A DNA stretch of 41,332 nucleotides from Clostridiales bacterium (GTDB taxonomy: Bacteria > Bacillota_E > Sulfobacillia > Sulfobacillales > JAIMBI01): NCBI GenBank assembly GCA_027318915.1, contig DAHVOH010000010.1:16272-57603 (forward strand). The letters run 5' to 3'. Positions within the stretch are counted from its first letter, which is position 1; each line of letters begins with the position of its first letter. Below are positions 8,901 through 15,975 of the stretch, piece by piece. A program made the position numbers and the translations under genes. Below the pieces are notes generated by a model. The model searched no databases. It saw only the letters and a list, made by a program, of their open reading frames with translations, and had not been told where the DNA came from.

Positions 8901-10085
8901 ATGAAGCGTCTCGGTTGGGTTCTGGTCGTCATCATCGTGCTGGCCGTCGTGCAGTGGATTCGGCCTCTGCCCAAACCGTCGGTCGCGACGTTGCTCCCCT
9001 CCACCTACCGGTTTCCCGGTCAGTTGACGGGTATTCCCTGGCCCACGCAGGGACAAGCCGGCATCGCGGTGCAAGGCGTGGGCCTCGTGGCCAGCACCCC
9101 GGATCAGACGCCGGTGCCCATCGCCAGCCTGACCAAACTGATGACGGCGTACCTGGTGCTGCAGGCCCACCCGCTCAGCATCGGTCAGACCGGCCCCACG
9201 CTCACCGTCACCGCCCAGGACGTCGCCCTCTACGATCAAGAGAAGGCGACCCAGTCCGTGGCGCCGGTGACCGTCGGCGAGCAGCTCACCGAGTACCAGC
9301 TGCTCGAAGGCCTGCTGATCCCCTCCGCCAACAACTTTGCCGCCATCTTGGCGGACTGGGTGGCCGGCAGTCGAAGCGCATTCGTGGCGCGGATGAACCA
9401 GACCGCCCGGGCGCTCGGCCTGCGCCAAACCCACTATGCCGACGTGAGCGGTGTCAACGCGGGCTCGGTCAGCACCGCCGACAATCTCCTGGTCCTGGCG
9501 TCGTTGGACATGCAAAACCCGGTCTTTCGGGCCATCGTCGCCAAGCCCCAGGCCACCCTGCCGGTCGCCGGCGTGGTCGTCAATGTCAATTACTTTCTCG
9601 GCCGCTCCGGCATCATCGGTGTCAAGACCGGCAGCACCAACGAGGCCGGCGGCTGTTACGTGGCCGCCGCCTATCGCCCGGCGGGCACCGCCCGGGTCCT
9701 GGTTCTGGCCGCGGTGTTGGGCCAGATCAGCCACCAGTCCGAACTGATTAAAGCCCTGAAGGCCGGTCAGGCCCTGCTGAACGCCGTGGGGTTCCTGGAG
9801 ACCCGGACCGTGCTGGCGGCCGGTGCCCCGGCCGCCCAGGTTCGCGCCCCCTGGCTCACGACCGGCGTGAACGCCTTGGTGCCGCAATCCGTCACCTTGG
9901 TGGGATGGCCCGGGTTGACCGTGCACATGCACGTGGCGACCCAGGCGCTGCCGCCGACGGTGGGCGCCGGCACACCGGTGGGCCGTTTGACGGTCGAAGC
10001 CGGTTTGCAGCATGCGACCATGGTGCTCAAAACCAGCGGGGCGCTTCCCCCGCCCTCCAAGCACTGGCGGCTTTTGCGGATCTGA
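8901..10085 (+). CDS. D-alanyl-D-alanine carboxypeptidase (penicillin-binding protein, S11 family)
   Basis: A 394-residue serine carboxypeptidase that trims the terminal D-Ala of peptidoglycan stem peptides outside the membrane. Residues 1-20 form an N-terminal signal anchor (WVLVVIIVLAVVQWI). The three catalytic motifs are SLTK at 76-79 (nucleophile Ser76), SAN at 142-144 and KTG at 242-244. A C-terminal beta-rich domain of about 100 residues follows, as in PBP5-type enzymes. The ATG chosen has GGGGAGG upstream; longer in-frame extensions reach back into the previous gene and look spurious. There is no obvious C-terminal amphipathic anchor, so anchoring is probably through the uncleaved N-terminal helix. 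Confidence 0.93.
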   Translation: MKRLGWVLVVIIVLAVVQWIRPLPKPSVATLLPSTYRFPGQLTGIPWPTQGQAGIAVQGVGLVASTPDQTPVPIASLTKLMTAYLVLQAHPLSIGQTGPTLTVTAQDVALYDQEKATQSVAPVTVGEQLTEYQLLEGLLIPSANNFAAILADWVAGSRSAFVARMNQTARALGLRQTHYADVSGVNAGSVSTADNLLVLASLDMQNPVFRAIVAKPQATLPVAGVVVNVNYFLGRSGIIGVKTGSTNEAGGCYVAAAYRPAGTARVLVLAAVLGQISHQSELIKALKAGQALLNAVGFLETRTVLAAGAPAAQVRAPWLTTGVNALVPQSVTLVGWPGLTVHMHVATQALPPTVGAGTPVGRLTVEAGLQHATMVLKTSGALPPPSKHWRLLRI

Positions 10086-10180
10086 TCGGCCTCCTCTCAC
10101 CATTCTGTGGCGCGGGCTGCATCAACAGCCGGCGCCTGAGGCATGTTAGAGGAAAAGCGTGCAAAACTGCCTTCCCCACA

Positions 10181-10225
10181 AATACTCGGAATTGTTGACA
10201 TCGCCGGGGGTTATTGTGCTACACT
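10181..10225 (+). promoter_or_regulatory. codY promoter with degenerate CodY-box-like sequence
   Basis: TTGACA (10195-10200) and TACACT (10220-10225) are separated by 19 bp, and the -10 carries an upstream TGC, an extended -10 feature that can compensate for long spacing. Immediately upstream, AATACTCGGAATTGT (10181-10195) matches 9 of 15 positions of the known CodY box AATTTTCWGAAAATT, including the central TC-GA core. Autoregulation by CodY is possible but the match is weak. The leader to the codY ATG is about 125 nt. Confidence 0.55.
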
Positions 10226-10230
10226 TGCCT

Positions 10231-10246
10231 TGTGACAGCGTTCACA
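10231..10246 (+). promoter_or_regulatory. Perfect CRP/FNR-type palindrome at the codY start site
   Basis: The sequence TGTGACAGCGTTCACA fits the CRP-family consensus TGTGA-N6-TCACA exactly. It begins 5 bases after the -10 hexamer, so it covers the expected transcription start. A bound protein there would most likely repress codY. No CRP-family gene lies in this window. Confidence 0.55.
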
Positions 10247-10357
10247 TTTTGGCGCCGGGCGACGGACCGTCGTCACCCACGACATTTGCCGTGTGGAGCG
10301 CAGCCGCGTTTGGGATCAAACTTGGCGGCCAAGTCTGGACTTTAAGGAGGCGCAGCA

Positions 10358-11092
10358 ATGGCGCAGGGAGGGCTTCAAATGATGACTTTGGTGGACAAGA
10401 TTCGCCAGTTGAGCCGGGCGGTGGACCACGCGGCAACCTCCTGGGAGACTGGTCCCGTGGTGGAAGAGTTGAGCGAGTTGCTGGGGGCGCCGGTATCCCT
10501 GTTGGACCGGAGCCGGCAGGTGCTGGTGGCGGCGGGCACGGCCGAAGGCGAGGCGCCGTTCACCGACGAAGAAGCCGCGTCTCTCAGCGGACGTCGCTCC
10601 AGTCGGGGCTCCACGCGCAGCCGTCTGCAGGTGGTGGACCGGCCGGTGACCCGCATCCCGCTGCATTCCCAGGATCGAACCTTGGGGACGCTGGTCATCG
10701 CCAAGGCTGAAGATGACCTGGATGACGAGCAGTGGGTGATGATCGAGACGGCCATCACGGCCATCGGCCTCATCCTGCGGCAGACGGAGCTGGCTCAGCG
10801 CGAGGCGGCCGGACGGCAGGAGTCGGCGGTTCAGGCCGTCTTGGACGCGCTCACCTATTCGGAACTGACGGCGGTGCAGCAGCTGCTGAACGAACTGGGC
10901 GGCACCCAGGGCCTGGTGGTCACGTCCAACATCGCCGACCGCGTCGGCATCACGCGCTCCGTCATCGTCAATGCGCTGCGCAAGTTGGAGAGCGCCGGCG
11001 TCATCGAAACCCGCTCCTTGGGCATGAAGGGCACTTTGATTCGCATCCTGAACGACCGGTTGAAGCCGGCCGTGGAAGCCCTCAAAGTTTAG
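10358..11092 (+). CDS. codY: CodY, GTP/branched-chain-amino-acid-responsive global repressor
   Basis: CodY is the pleiotropic regulator of nutrient limitation in Firmicutes; it binds GTP and isoleucine and represses genes during rich growth. The C-terminal winged helix-turn-helix is nearly identical to the family: SNIADRVGITRSVIVNALRK is followed by LESAGVIETRSLGMKGT. The N-terminal two thirds is a GAF domain ending in LGTLVIAKAEDDLDDEQW. At 244 residues it is about 15 shorter than the Bacillus protein. The missing part lies in the GAF region (around residues 65-90), near the loop that closes over isoleucine in the known structure, so effector response may differ. The ATG has TAAGGAGG with 7-base spacing. 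It is monocistronic, flanked by a long leader and a strong palindrome. Confidence 0.95.
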   Translation: MAQGGLQMMTLVDKIRQLSRAVDHAATSWETGPVVEELSELLGAPVSLLDRSRQVLVAAGTAEGEAPFTDEEAASLSGRRSSRGSTRSRLQVVDRPVTRIPLHSQDRTLGTLVIAKAEDDLDDEQWVMIETAITAIGLILRQTELAQREAAGRQESAVQAVLDALTYSELTAVQQLLNELGGTQGLVVTSNIADRVGITRSVIVNALRKLESAGVIETRSLGMKGTLIRILNDRLKPAVEALKV

Positions 11093-11119
11093 CGCGGCGC
11101 GTCCTCTGGATTGTCCCCC

Positions 11120-11145
11120 GAAGCAGCGGCCGCGGCCGCTGCTTC
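11120..11145 (+). terminator. 26-bp perfect palindrome downstream of codY
   Basis: The arms GAAGCAGCGGCC and GGCCGCTGCTTC flank a central GC, giving a fully self-complementary 26-bp sequence 27 bases after the codY stop. It could fold into a GC-rich terminator hairpin, though no T-run follows; as perfect dyad DNA it could also be a protein-binding site. Confidence 0.5.
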
Positions 11146-11253
11146 CCATGTGGCCGTTCGGCGCGCCCGGGCCGCACGCCGAGCGCTCCGCCTGCCGGGG
11201 CGGCTCCCGGCCGCCCTCTTGCGAAATCGCTGCATCTGATGCGCGGCTTGGTC

Positions 11254-11259
11254 TACAAT
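11254..11259 (+). promoter_or_regulatory. Candidate -10 element for the dienelactone hydrolase gene
   Basis: TACAAT 54 bases before the ATG at 11314; no consensus -35 lies 16-18 bp upstream. Confidence 0.4.
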
Positions 11260-11313
11260 GGGGCTCAGCAACAAGCGGAGCCGCACACGGGGAGTGGAGG
11301 AGGAGAGACGCTG

Positions 11314-12129
11314 ATGGAATTGAATCGCCGCTGGGTGACCCACACCCGCAATGGGCAATCCATGGAGGCCTACCTGGTCACGCCGCCTCGGGTCGGCGAA
11401 CCCCTGCCGGCGGTCGTGGTCATCCAAGAGATCTGGGGCCCCGATCAACATATCCAGGACGTGGCTGACCGGTTCGCCCAGTCCGGCTACGCCGCCTTGG
11501 CGCCGGACCTTTACTCGCGGGGCGGCCGGCCCGACGCCCTGGCGCCGGACCGGATCGAGGCCGTCAAGGCCTTCCTGAACACCGTGCCGCCCGGCGTCTG
11601 GGGCAACCAGACGGCGCTTCGAGAGCACTTGGCCAAATTGCCGGGAGACGCTGGCGAACGGGTTGGCGCCACCCTGGGCACGCTGTTTGGCCCGCGCGAC
11701 ACGGAGGCCATGGGTGAGGACCTGGTCGCGTGGTACGCCTATCTCGAACAGGCTCCGGAGACCCGCGGCATGCCCGTGGGCAGCGTGGGCTACTGCATGG
11801 GCGGCGCGCTGTCGTTTGATTTGGCCACCCGCATTCCCGGCCTCCGGGCCGCCCTTTGCTATTACGGCACGGCGCCCAAGCCGGAGAAGATGGCGGCCAT
11901 TCGCTGTCCCGTCTACGGATTCTACGGTGAGACCGACACCCGCATCACCGGCGCCGTGCCCGACGTGGAGAAAACCATGCGGGAGCTCGGCCGGCACTAC
12001 GAACCGCATGTGTATCAGGGTGCCGGCCATGCGTTTTTCAACGACAGCCGATCCTCCTATCATGTGGGGGCGGCGCGGGATGCGTGGGCCCGCACGCTGG
12101 AGATTTTCAACCGAACGCTGGCCGGCTGA
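11314..12129 (+). CDS. Dienelactone hydrolase family protein
   Basis: A 271-residue alpha/beta hydrolase of the dienelactone hydrolase family, cytosolic, with no signal peptide. The nucleophile elbow is GYCMGG (Cys, as in classical dienelactone hydrolases). The acid lies in FYGETDTRI and the His in GAGHAFF. The conserved Glu that pairs with the Cys is in VVIQEIWG. Classical members hydrolyse 4-carboxymethylenebut-2-en-4-olide to maleylacetate in chloroaromatic breakdown, but most homologues outside such clusters have unknown carboxyl-ester substrates. No aromatic-degradation genes are nearby. The ATG follows GGAGGAGAG. A small membrane protein gene comes 66 bases downstream and may share the transcript. 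Confidence 0.92.
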   Translation: MELNRRWVTHTRNGQSMEAYLVTPPRVGEPLPAVVVIQEIWGPDQHIQDVADRFAQSGYAALAPDLYSRGGRPDALAPDRIEAVKAFLNTVPPGVWGNQTALREHLAKLPGDAGERVGATLGTLFGPRDTEAMGEDLVAWYAYLEQAPETRGMPVGSVGYCMGGALSFDLATRIPGLRAALCYYGTAPKPEKMAAIRCPVYGFYGETDTRITGAVPDVEKTMRELGRHYEPHVYQGAGHAFFNDSRSSYHVGAARDAWARTLEIFNRTLAG

Positions 12130-12195
12130 AGGATGGGGAGGGCCCCTGCCCTCCCTGCGCGGTTCCTTCTCCGAAGGCAGAGGCGGAGACCAAAC

Positions 12196-12357
12196 GTGGG
12201 AACGTCCCCGTGGTTCGGGATCGGGCTCGGCGCCGTGGTGGTCGCGCTGGCATCGTCCGGCTTGGCCAGGCGCACGTCGCATCGCCTCTCCCATTATCTT
12301 TTCCTCGTCCTCGGCCTGCTGTCCATCCTCCTGTCTCTGTTGGAGCTGGTGCACTGA
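12196..12357 (+). CDS. Small two-helix membrane protein (53 aa)
   Basis: The GTG is preceded by GGCGGAGACC (GGAG with about 8-base spacing). The protein has two hydrophobic segments, roughly residues 6-20 (WFGIGLGAVVVALASSGL) and 32-50 (YLFLVLGLLSILLSLLEL), separated by the basic loop ARRTSHRLSH. That layout suggests a helical hairpin with both ends outside and the loop in the cytoplasm. Family and function are unknown. An earlier in-frame ATG at 12133 would add an Arg-rich stretch without a ribosome binding site and was not chosen. Confidence 0.6.
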   Translation: MGTSPWFGIGLGAVVVALASSGLARRTSHRLSHYLFLVLGLLSILLSLLELVH

Positions 12358-12363
12358 CGCCGC

Positions 12364-12385
12364 GCCGCCGGAAATCTCCGGCGGC
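12364..12385 (+). terminator. Hairpin after the small membrane protein gene
   Basis: Arms GCCGCCGGA and TCCGGCGGC (9 bp) flank the loop AATC, 6 bases after the stop codon. No T-run follows, but the position fits a terminator. Confidence 0.5.
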
Positions 12386-12501
12386 GGCCGGGCGACCGGT
12401 CGGGAGGCGGCGGGATCACGTTGCCCCAGGGCGTCCGCTCCGGGGTTCACGCCGCCCACAATTTGACCCGCTGATCCCTCGTTCGCGTTTCGGCCAGATG
12501 G

Positions 12502-12507
12502 TAGAAT
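12502..12507 (+). promoter_or_regulatory. Candidate -10 element for the mini-ORF and MFS gene
   Basis: TAGAAT ends 7 bases before the ATG of the 11-codon mini-ORF at 12515, so transcription would begin at or next to that ATG and give a leaderless message. No good -35 is visible at 17 bp. Confidence 0.4.
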
Positions 12508-12514
12508 CGACATC

Positions 12515-12550
12515 ATGCGGCCTTGGCTCTGCTGGTTTTGGGCTCCATGA
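12515..12550 (+). CDS. Trp-rich 11-residue leader peptide, overlaps MFS start
   Basis: The open frame encodes MRPWLCWFWAP, with Trp at positions 4, 7 and 9 and a Cys at 6, and stops at a TGA that overlaps the MFS start codon as ATGA. The MFS gene has no Shine-Dalgarno sequence of its own, so translating this mini-ORF may deliver ribosomes to it. The Trp density recalls attenuator leader peptides such as TrpL, which sense charged tRNA. Because it is only 11 codons and appears leaderless, it could be chance; conservation in relatives would decide. Confidence 0.35.
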   Translation: MRPWLCWFWAP

Positions 12551-13839
12551 CCGACATCACCCGCCGTCTTCGTCTGCAGGCCATCCGGCAGGCCCTCCAT
12601 CAGTTTTGGGGGCCCATACCTCAAGCCGAGCGTGACAGCACCTTAAACGGCGCCTTTCAGCTGATGGGTCAGACGCTGTTGGGAACCTTTCTGCCCCTGC
12701 TGCTGTTGGACGGTCTCCACGGCACGGCGCAGGACATGGCCCTCATGTCCAGCCTGCCCAGCCTGGTGGGATTGGGCGCGGTGCTGCTGGGGGCTTGGTG
12801 GCTGGCGCGGACCCGCAACCTGCTGGGCTTGACATTGGGCGCCGTGATAGCGGCGCGGGCCGTCCTGCCGCTGATGGCCGGCGCCCCCTTTCTGGGTCCC
12901 GGTCCGGCGGTGGTGGCGCTCCTGCTGCTCAATGCCCTGATGAACTTCCCCGGCGCTTTGGCCAACATGGGATGGCAGGCGTACATCGGCGACCTCATTG
13001 CCCCTGAGCGTCGGGCCGCCTTCTTCGCGGAGCGCAATCGTGTCATCAACCTGGCCGGCATGCTGGTGGCCATCGTGGCCGGGTTGGGTCTGCAGGCTTT
13101 CCGGCCCACGCTGCTCTGGCCCTATCAGCTGGCGCTGCTGGCCGCGGGCGGCTTTGCCGTTCTGGAGGTGTGGTTTCTCTCCCGCCATCCGCGCCTGGCC
13201 CCGCCCGCCCCGGCCGAGGCCATCACGCACTCCTCCTGGTGGCAGCTCCTCGGCCCCGGCCGCTTCCGGCGCGTGTTCTGGAGCGCCATGACGTACAACC
13301 TGGTGTGGCAGATGGCGTGGCCGCTGTTCCCCCTATATCAAATCGATCACGCTCACGCGACCGCCTTCTGGGTGGCTCTCTTCGGGGTGCTGGGCCAGCT
13401 GGGCGCCATCTTGAGCCTCAAAGCCTGGGGACGGGCCTCCGAGCGCGTCGGCATCGCCTGGCCCCTCTTTTTTGCCGCGGTGGGGGTGGCTCTCGGACCC
13501 GCTCTGACCGTCATGAGCCTGAACCTCGACTGGCTGGCGGGCGTCAATCTCATCATGGGCGTCTTCGGCGCCGGGTTTCAGATGCTGCTGTTCAATCAGC
13601 TCTTGGAAGCCGCGCCGCGTCCCCAACGCACGGCGATGGTCGCCCTCTACAACGTGGGGCTCGGCGTCGTCGGGGTGAGCGCGCCGGAGTTGGGCGTGTG
13701 GCTGTTGGCGCAGGTCCACATGACCGCCAGCATGGAGTTGATCTCGGCGTTTCGGGCGGTGGCCGCCGTCGGGTTCTTGTGGGCCGGCGGCGTGGCGTGG
13801 ATGCGGCGCCGCCCGCATCCCCTGTCCCGCTCGATTTGA
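12547..13839 (+). CDS. MFS-type transporter
   Basis: A 430-residue polytopic protein with about 12 predicted membrane helices and a cytoplasmic linker near the middle (PRLAPPAPAEA). It is a major facilitator superfamily permease of the cytoplasmic membrane. The loop between helices 4 and 5 (IGDLIAPERRAAFFAERNRV) resembles the motif of MFS proteins with an RG-FFA-RN signature seen in uncharacterised bacterial families. The substrate is unknown. The start at 12547 overlaps the stop of the Trp-rich mini-ORF and has no ribosome binding site; an upstream TTG at 12523 is an alternative. The 3' end converges with the GNAT gene, with only 3 bases between the stops. Confidence 0.88.
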   Translation: MTDITRRLRLQAIRQALHQFWGPIPQAERDSTLNGAFQLMGQTLLGTFLPLLLLDGLHGTAQDMALMSSLPSLVGLGAVLLGAWWLARTRNLLGLTLGAVIAARAVLPLMAGAPFLGPGPAVVALLLLNALMNFPGALANMGWQAYIGDLIAPERRAAFFAERNRVINLAGMLVAIVAGLGLQAFRPTLLWPYQLALLAAGGFAVLEVWFLSRHPRLAPPAPAEAITHSSWWQLLGPGRFRRVFWSAMTYNLVWQMAWPLFPLYQIDHAHATAFWVALFGVLGQLGAILSLKAWGRASERVGIAWPLFFAAVGVALGPALTVMSLNLDWLAGVNLIMGVFGAGFQMLLFNQLLEAAPRPQRTAMVALYNVGLGVVGVSAPELGVWLLAQVHMTASMELISAFRAVAAVGFLWAGGVAWMRRRPHPLSRSI

Positions 13840-13842
13840 CGG

Positions 13843-14340
13843 TCAGCCGTCGGCCAGCTCCTTCCACACGATGAGGGCATCCTCTCCATTGGCGAAAAAT
13901 CCGGCGATCTCAAACACCACACGCCATCCGATGCGGTTCAACAACTGCTGCTGGCCGACATTGGAGCGTCGCACCTCGCCCAGGAAGCCCCGCGCTCCCG
14001 CCGCCCGGGCCAATGGCTCCGCGGCCGTCAAAACAAATTCGGCCAACCCCTGCCGGCGGTAGTAGGGATGGGTCACATTGGCCAGCACATGCGCGTAGGA
14101 ACCCCACGCTTCGAACCCGAAGAAGGCGGCCAGCACCGGCCCGTGCCGTACACCGATGTACACCGTGCCGGACTTCAGCATGTGGCTGACAATGGCCGGC
14201 CAGCCCATCGGTTCCAAAAACACCCGTGCCTCCAACGCCGCAATGCGGGAGGCGTCCGCCCAGCCGAGCCGACCGACGGCATAGTCGCCGTAGCGCTTGG
14301 GGACCCGTGCCCACGCTTCTTCCATCTCCCGTCGGCCCAC
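13843..14340 (-). CDS. GNAT-family N-acetyltransferase
   Basis: A 165-residue acetyltransferase of the GNAT fold that moves an acetyl group from acetyl-CoA to an amine. The acetyl-CoA pyrophosphate loop is YYRRQGLAEFVL, preceded by the beta-4 strand YAHVLANVTH and followed by the NVGQQQLLNRIGWRVV segment typical of RimI-like members. The GTG start was chosen because GGAGG lies 7 bases upstream; the first internal ATG (14325) has no spacing for its GGGAG. The substrate is unknown: a protein N-terminus, a small amine or an antibiotic are all possible. It is divergent from the MurE-like gene, 126 bases apart, and convergent with the MFS gene. Confidence 0.87.
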   Translation of the reverse strand: MGRREMEEAWARVPKRYGDYAVGRLGWADASRIAALEARVFLEPMGWPAIVSHMLKSGTVYIGVRHGPVLAAFFGFEAWGSYAHVLANVTHPYYRRQGLAEFVLTAAEPLARAAGARGFLGEVRRSNVGQQQLLNRIGWRVVFEIAGFFANGEDALIVWKELADG

Positions 14341-14433
14341 CGTTCCACCTCCGCGCGTCTCAGCGTATGCGCCCGGCGGCGCCACGGCCCGGCATTTCCC
14401 GGCGGGACGGGCGCCAAACGCCGTGCCGGTGGA

Positions 14434-14439
14434 TACAAT
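14434..14439 (+). promoter_or_regulatory. Candidate -10 element for the MurE-like operon
   Basis: TACAAT 27 bases before the ATG at 14467, inside the divergent intergenic region. No consensus -35 is present. Another instance of the recurrent -10-only pattern. Confidence 0.42.
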
Positions 14440-14466
14440 GCCACAGGTGTGCAAGGAGCCGACAAG

Positions 14467-15975
14467 ATGGACGACATGACGCTGGCCGCGCTGGCCGAGG
14501 GCATTCCGGGCCGCGGTGTGGGTTCGGGGTGGCAGGCGGTGCGCATCTCGGGCATGGCCACCGACTCCCGCGCCGTTCTGCCCGGCGACTTGTTTGCCGC
14601 GCTGCCCGGCCGTCACACGCACGGGCTGGCCTATGTCAAATCCGCCGTGGCCGCGGGTGCGGTGGCGGTCCTTCTCCCCGCCCCGCCCCCGGTGCCGGAG
14701 CGCTGGACCCTGCTGGGCTACGCGGCCTGCGATCCCCGGCGCGCCCTGTCGACGATGGCGGCTCGTCTCTATGGCCATCCCGGTCGGCGACTTCGGCTGG
14801 TGGGCGTGACCGGCACCAACGGCAAGACCACGGTTGTCTCCATGCTGGCCCACCTGCTGCGCAGCAGCGGCCGCCGCGCCTCCTTCTGGAGCACCGCCCG
14901 GGTGGTGGGGGGCGGGCATGATGACCGTCCCCGCTACACGACGCCCGAGGCGCCCGACCTGCACGCGTTTTTGGCCGACGTCGCGGCCCACGGCGATCAG
15001 GACGCGGTGCTGGAGGTGTCGTCGCACGCGCTGGCGCTCGACCGCGTGGCCGATCTGCGCTTTGCGGTCGCCGTTGTCACCAGCCTGTCTCCGGACCACC
15101 TGGACTTTCACGGCAGCTACGACGCGTATGTGAGAGCCAAGCGGCGCCTGGTCGAAACCCTCGACCCCTCCGCCACGGTCGTCCTGAACGGCGCCGATCC
15201 TACGGTGGCGGCATTTGCCCGCGACGCCTCGGCACCGGTGGTCCGCTATGGCGTTCGCGGCCGTTCCGAGGCGTGGGCGGAGGCCGTCGAACCCGAGGCA
15301 CACGGAGTGCGCTTCCGGCTGCATGTGCGGGGGCGCTCTCCGTCCTGGACCCGCGTTCCCATGCCCGGTCGGCACAATGTGCAAAACGCCTTGGCCGCGG
15401 TCGTGGCTGCCCGGGCGCTCGGGGTGGAGCCGGCCGTGGCGCGGCGTGCGCTGCCCGCGCTGACCCCGCCGGTGCGCCGGGTCCAGGCGGATCAGGTGGG
15501 CCCCTACACCATCATCAACGATGTGGCGATGAACCGGGCCAGCTATGACGCGGTGCTGGCCACGGTGTCCGCCCTCGGCCGTCCGGTCGTGGTGGTCAAC
15601 GCGCTGCGGGGAAACCGCGGCGTCGATGTCAACCGGGACGCCGCCCGTGTCCTGGCCGAGTGGGCATCCCGCCACGCCGGCGCCATGGTGGTGGTCACCT
15701 CAAGCGATGCCCACGTCGCCCGACTCGCGGTGGACTACCGCGTGCGCGACGAGGAGTGGGCCGGCTTTCTGGACGAGGCCGAGCGCCGTGGCCTGATCGT
15801 CGACGCCCACCGGGAGCTTGCGCCCGCCATCGGAGCGGCGGTGCGGCGGCTGCCGGCCGGCGGGGTGCTGCTGCTGCTGGGCACGTTTGGCATGGACGAC
15901 GGACCCGAGTTGGCGCGCGGCCTCCTCGAGGCCCGCTGGCACGCGGAGGCGGGTGGCCGGCGTGTGGACCGGTGA
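14467..15975 (+). CDS. MurE-like Mur ligase with altered substrate motif
   Basis: A 502-residue ATP-dependent amide ligase. The N-terminal MurE-type domain shows TDSRAVLPGDLFAAL. The central ATPase has the P-loop GVTGTNGKTT (residues 113-122), the EVSSHALALDRV segment and SLSPDHLDFHGSYDAY. The Mur ligase C-terminal domain follows. True MurE enzymes have DYAHTPDAL, a DRDRGKR segment and the DNPR motif that selects the third stem-peptide amino acid. Here these positions read INDVAMNRASYDAV, GNRGVDVNRDAARV and TSSDAHV, so the usual amino-acid selection site is missing. I infer a paralogue with another acyl acceptor, not the housekeeping enzyme. The start has AAGGAGCC upstream. It overlaps the next gene, an acyl-adenylating ligase. 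Confidence 0.88.
   Translation: MDDMTLAALAEGIPGRGVGSGWQAVRISGMATDSRAVLPGDLFAALPGRHTHGLAYVKSAVAAGAVAVLLPAPPPVPERWTLLGYAACDPRRALSTMAARLYGHPGRRLRLVGVTGTNGKTTVVSMLAHLLRSSGRRASFWSTARVVGGGHDDRPRYTTPEAPDLHAFLADVAAHGDQDAVLEVSSHALALDRVADLRFAVAVVTSLSPDHLDFHGSYDAYVRAKRRLVETLDPSATVVLNGADPTVAAFARDASAPVVRYGVRGRSEAWAEAVEPEAHGVRFRLHVRGRSPSWTRVPMPGRHNVQNALAAVVAARALGVEPAVARRALPALTPPVRRVQADQVGPYTIINDVAMNRASYDAVLATVSALGRPVVVVNALRGNRGVDVNRDAARVLAEWASRHAGAMVVVTSSDAHVARLAVDYRVRDEEWAGFLDEAERRGLIVDAHRELAPAIGAAVRRLPAGGVLLLLGTFGMDDGPELARGLLEARWHAEAGGRRVDR

Noticed and set aside
12463..12468. TTGACC as -35 of the MFS promoter
   Set aside because: It lies 33 bp from TAGAAT, too far for a sigma-A promoter, and no -10-like hexamer is at 17 bp.
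13843..15675. Long minus-strand frame extending the GNAT gene to 610 codons
   Set aside because: The extension is the shadow of the MurE-like gene; the GTG at 14340 with GGAGG upstream gives a normal GNAT length.
15818..15961. Upstream extension of the acyl ligase frame
   Set aside because: It is a shadow of the end of the MurE-like gene; GTG codons after GGAGG at 15945 are better starts.
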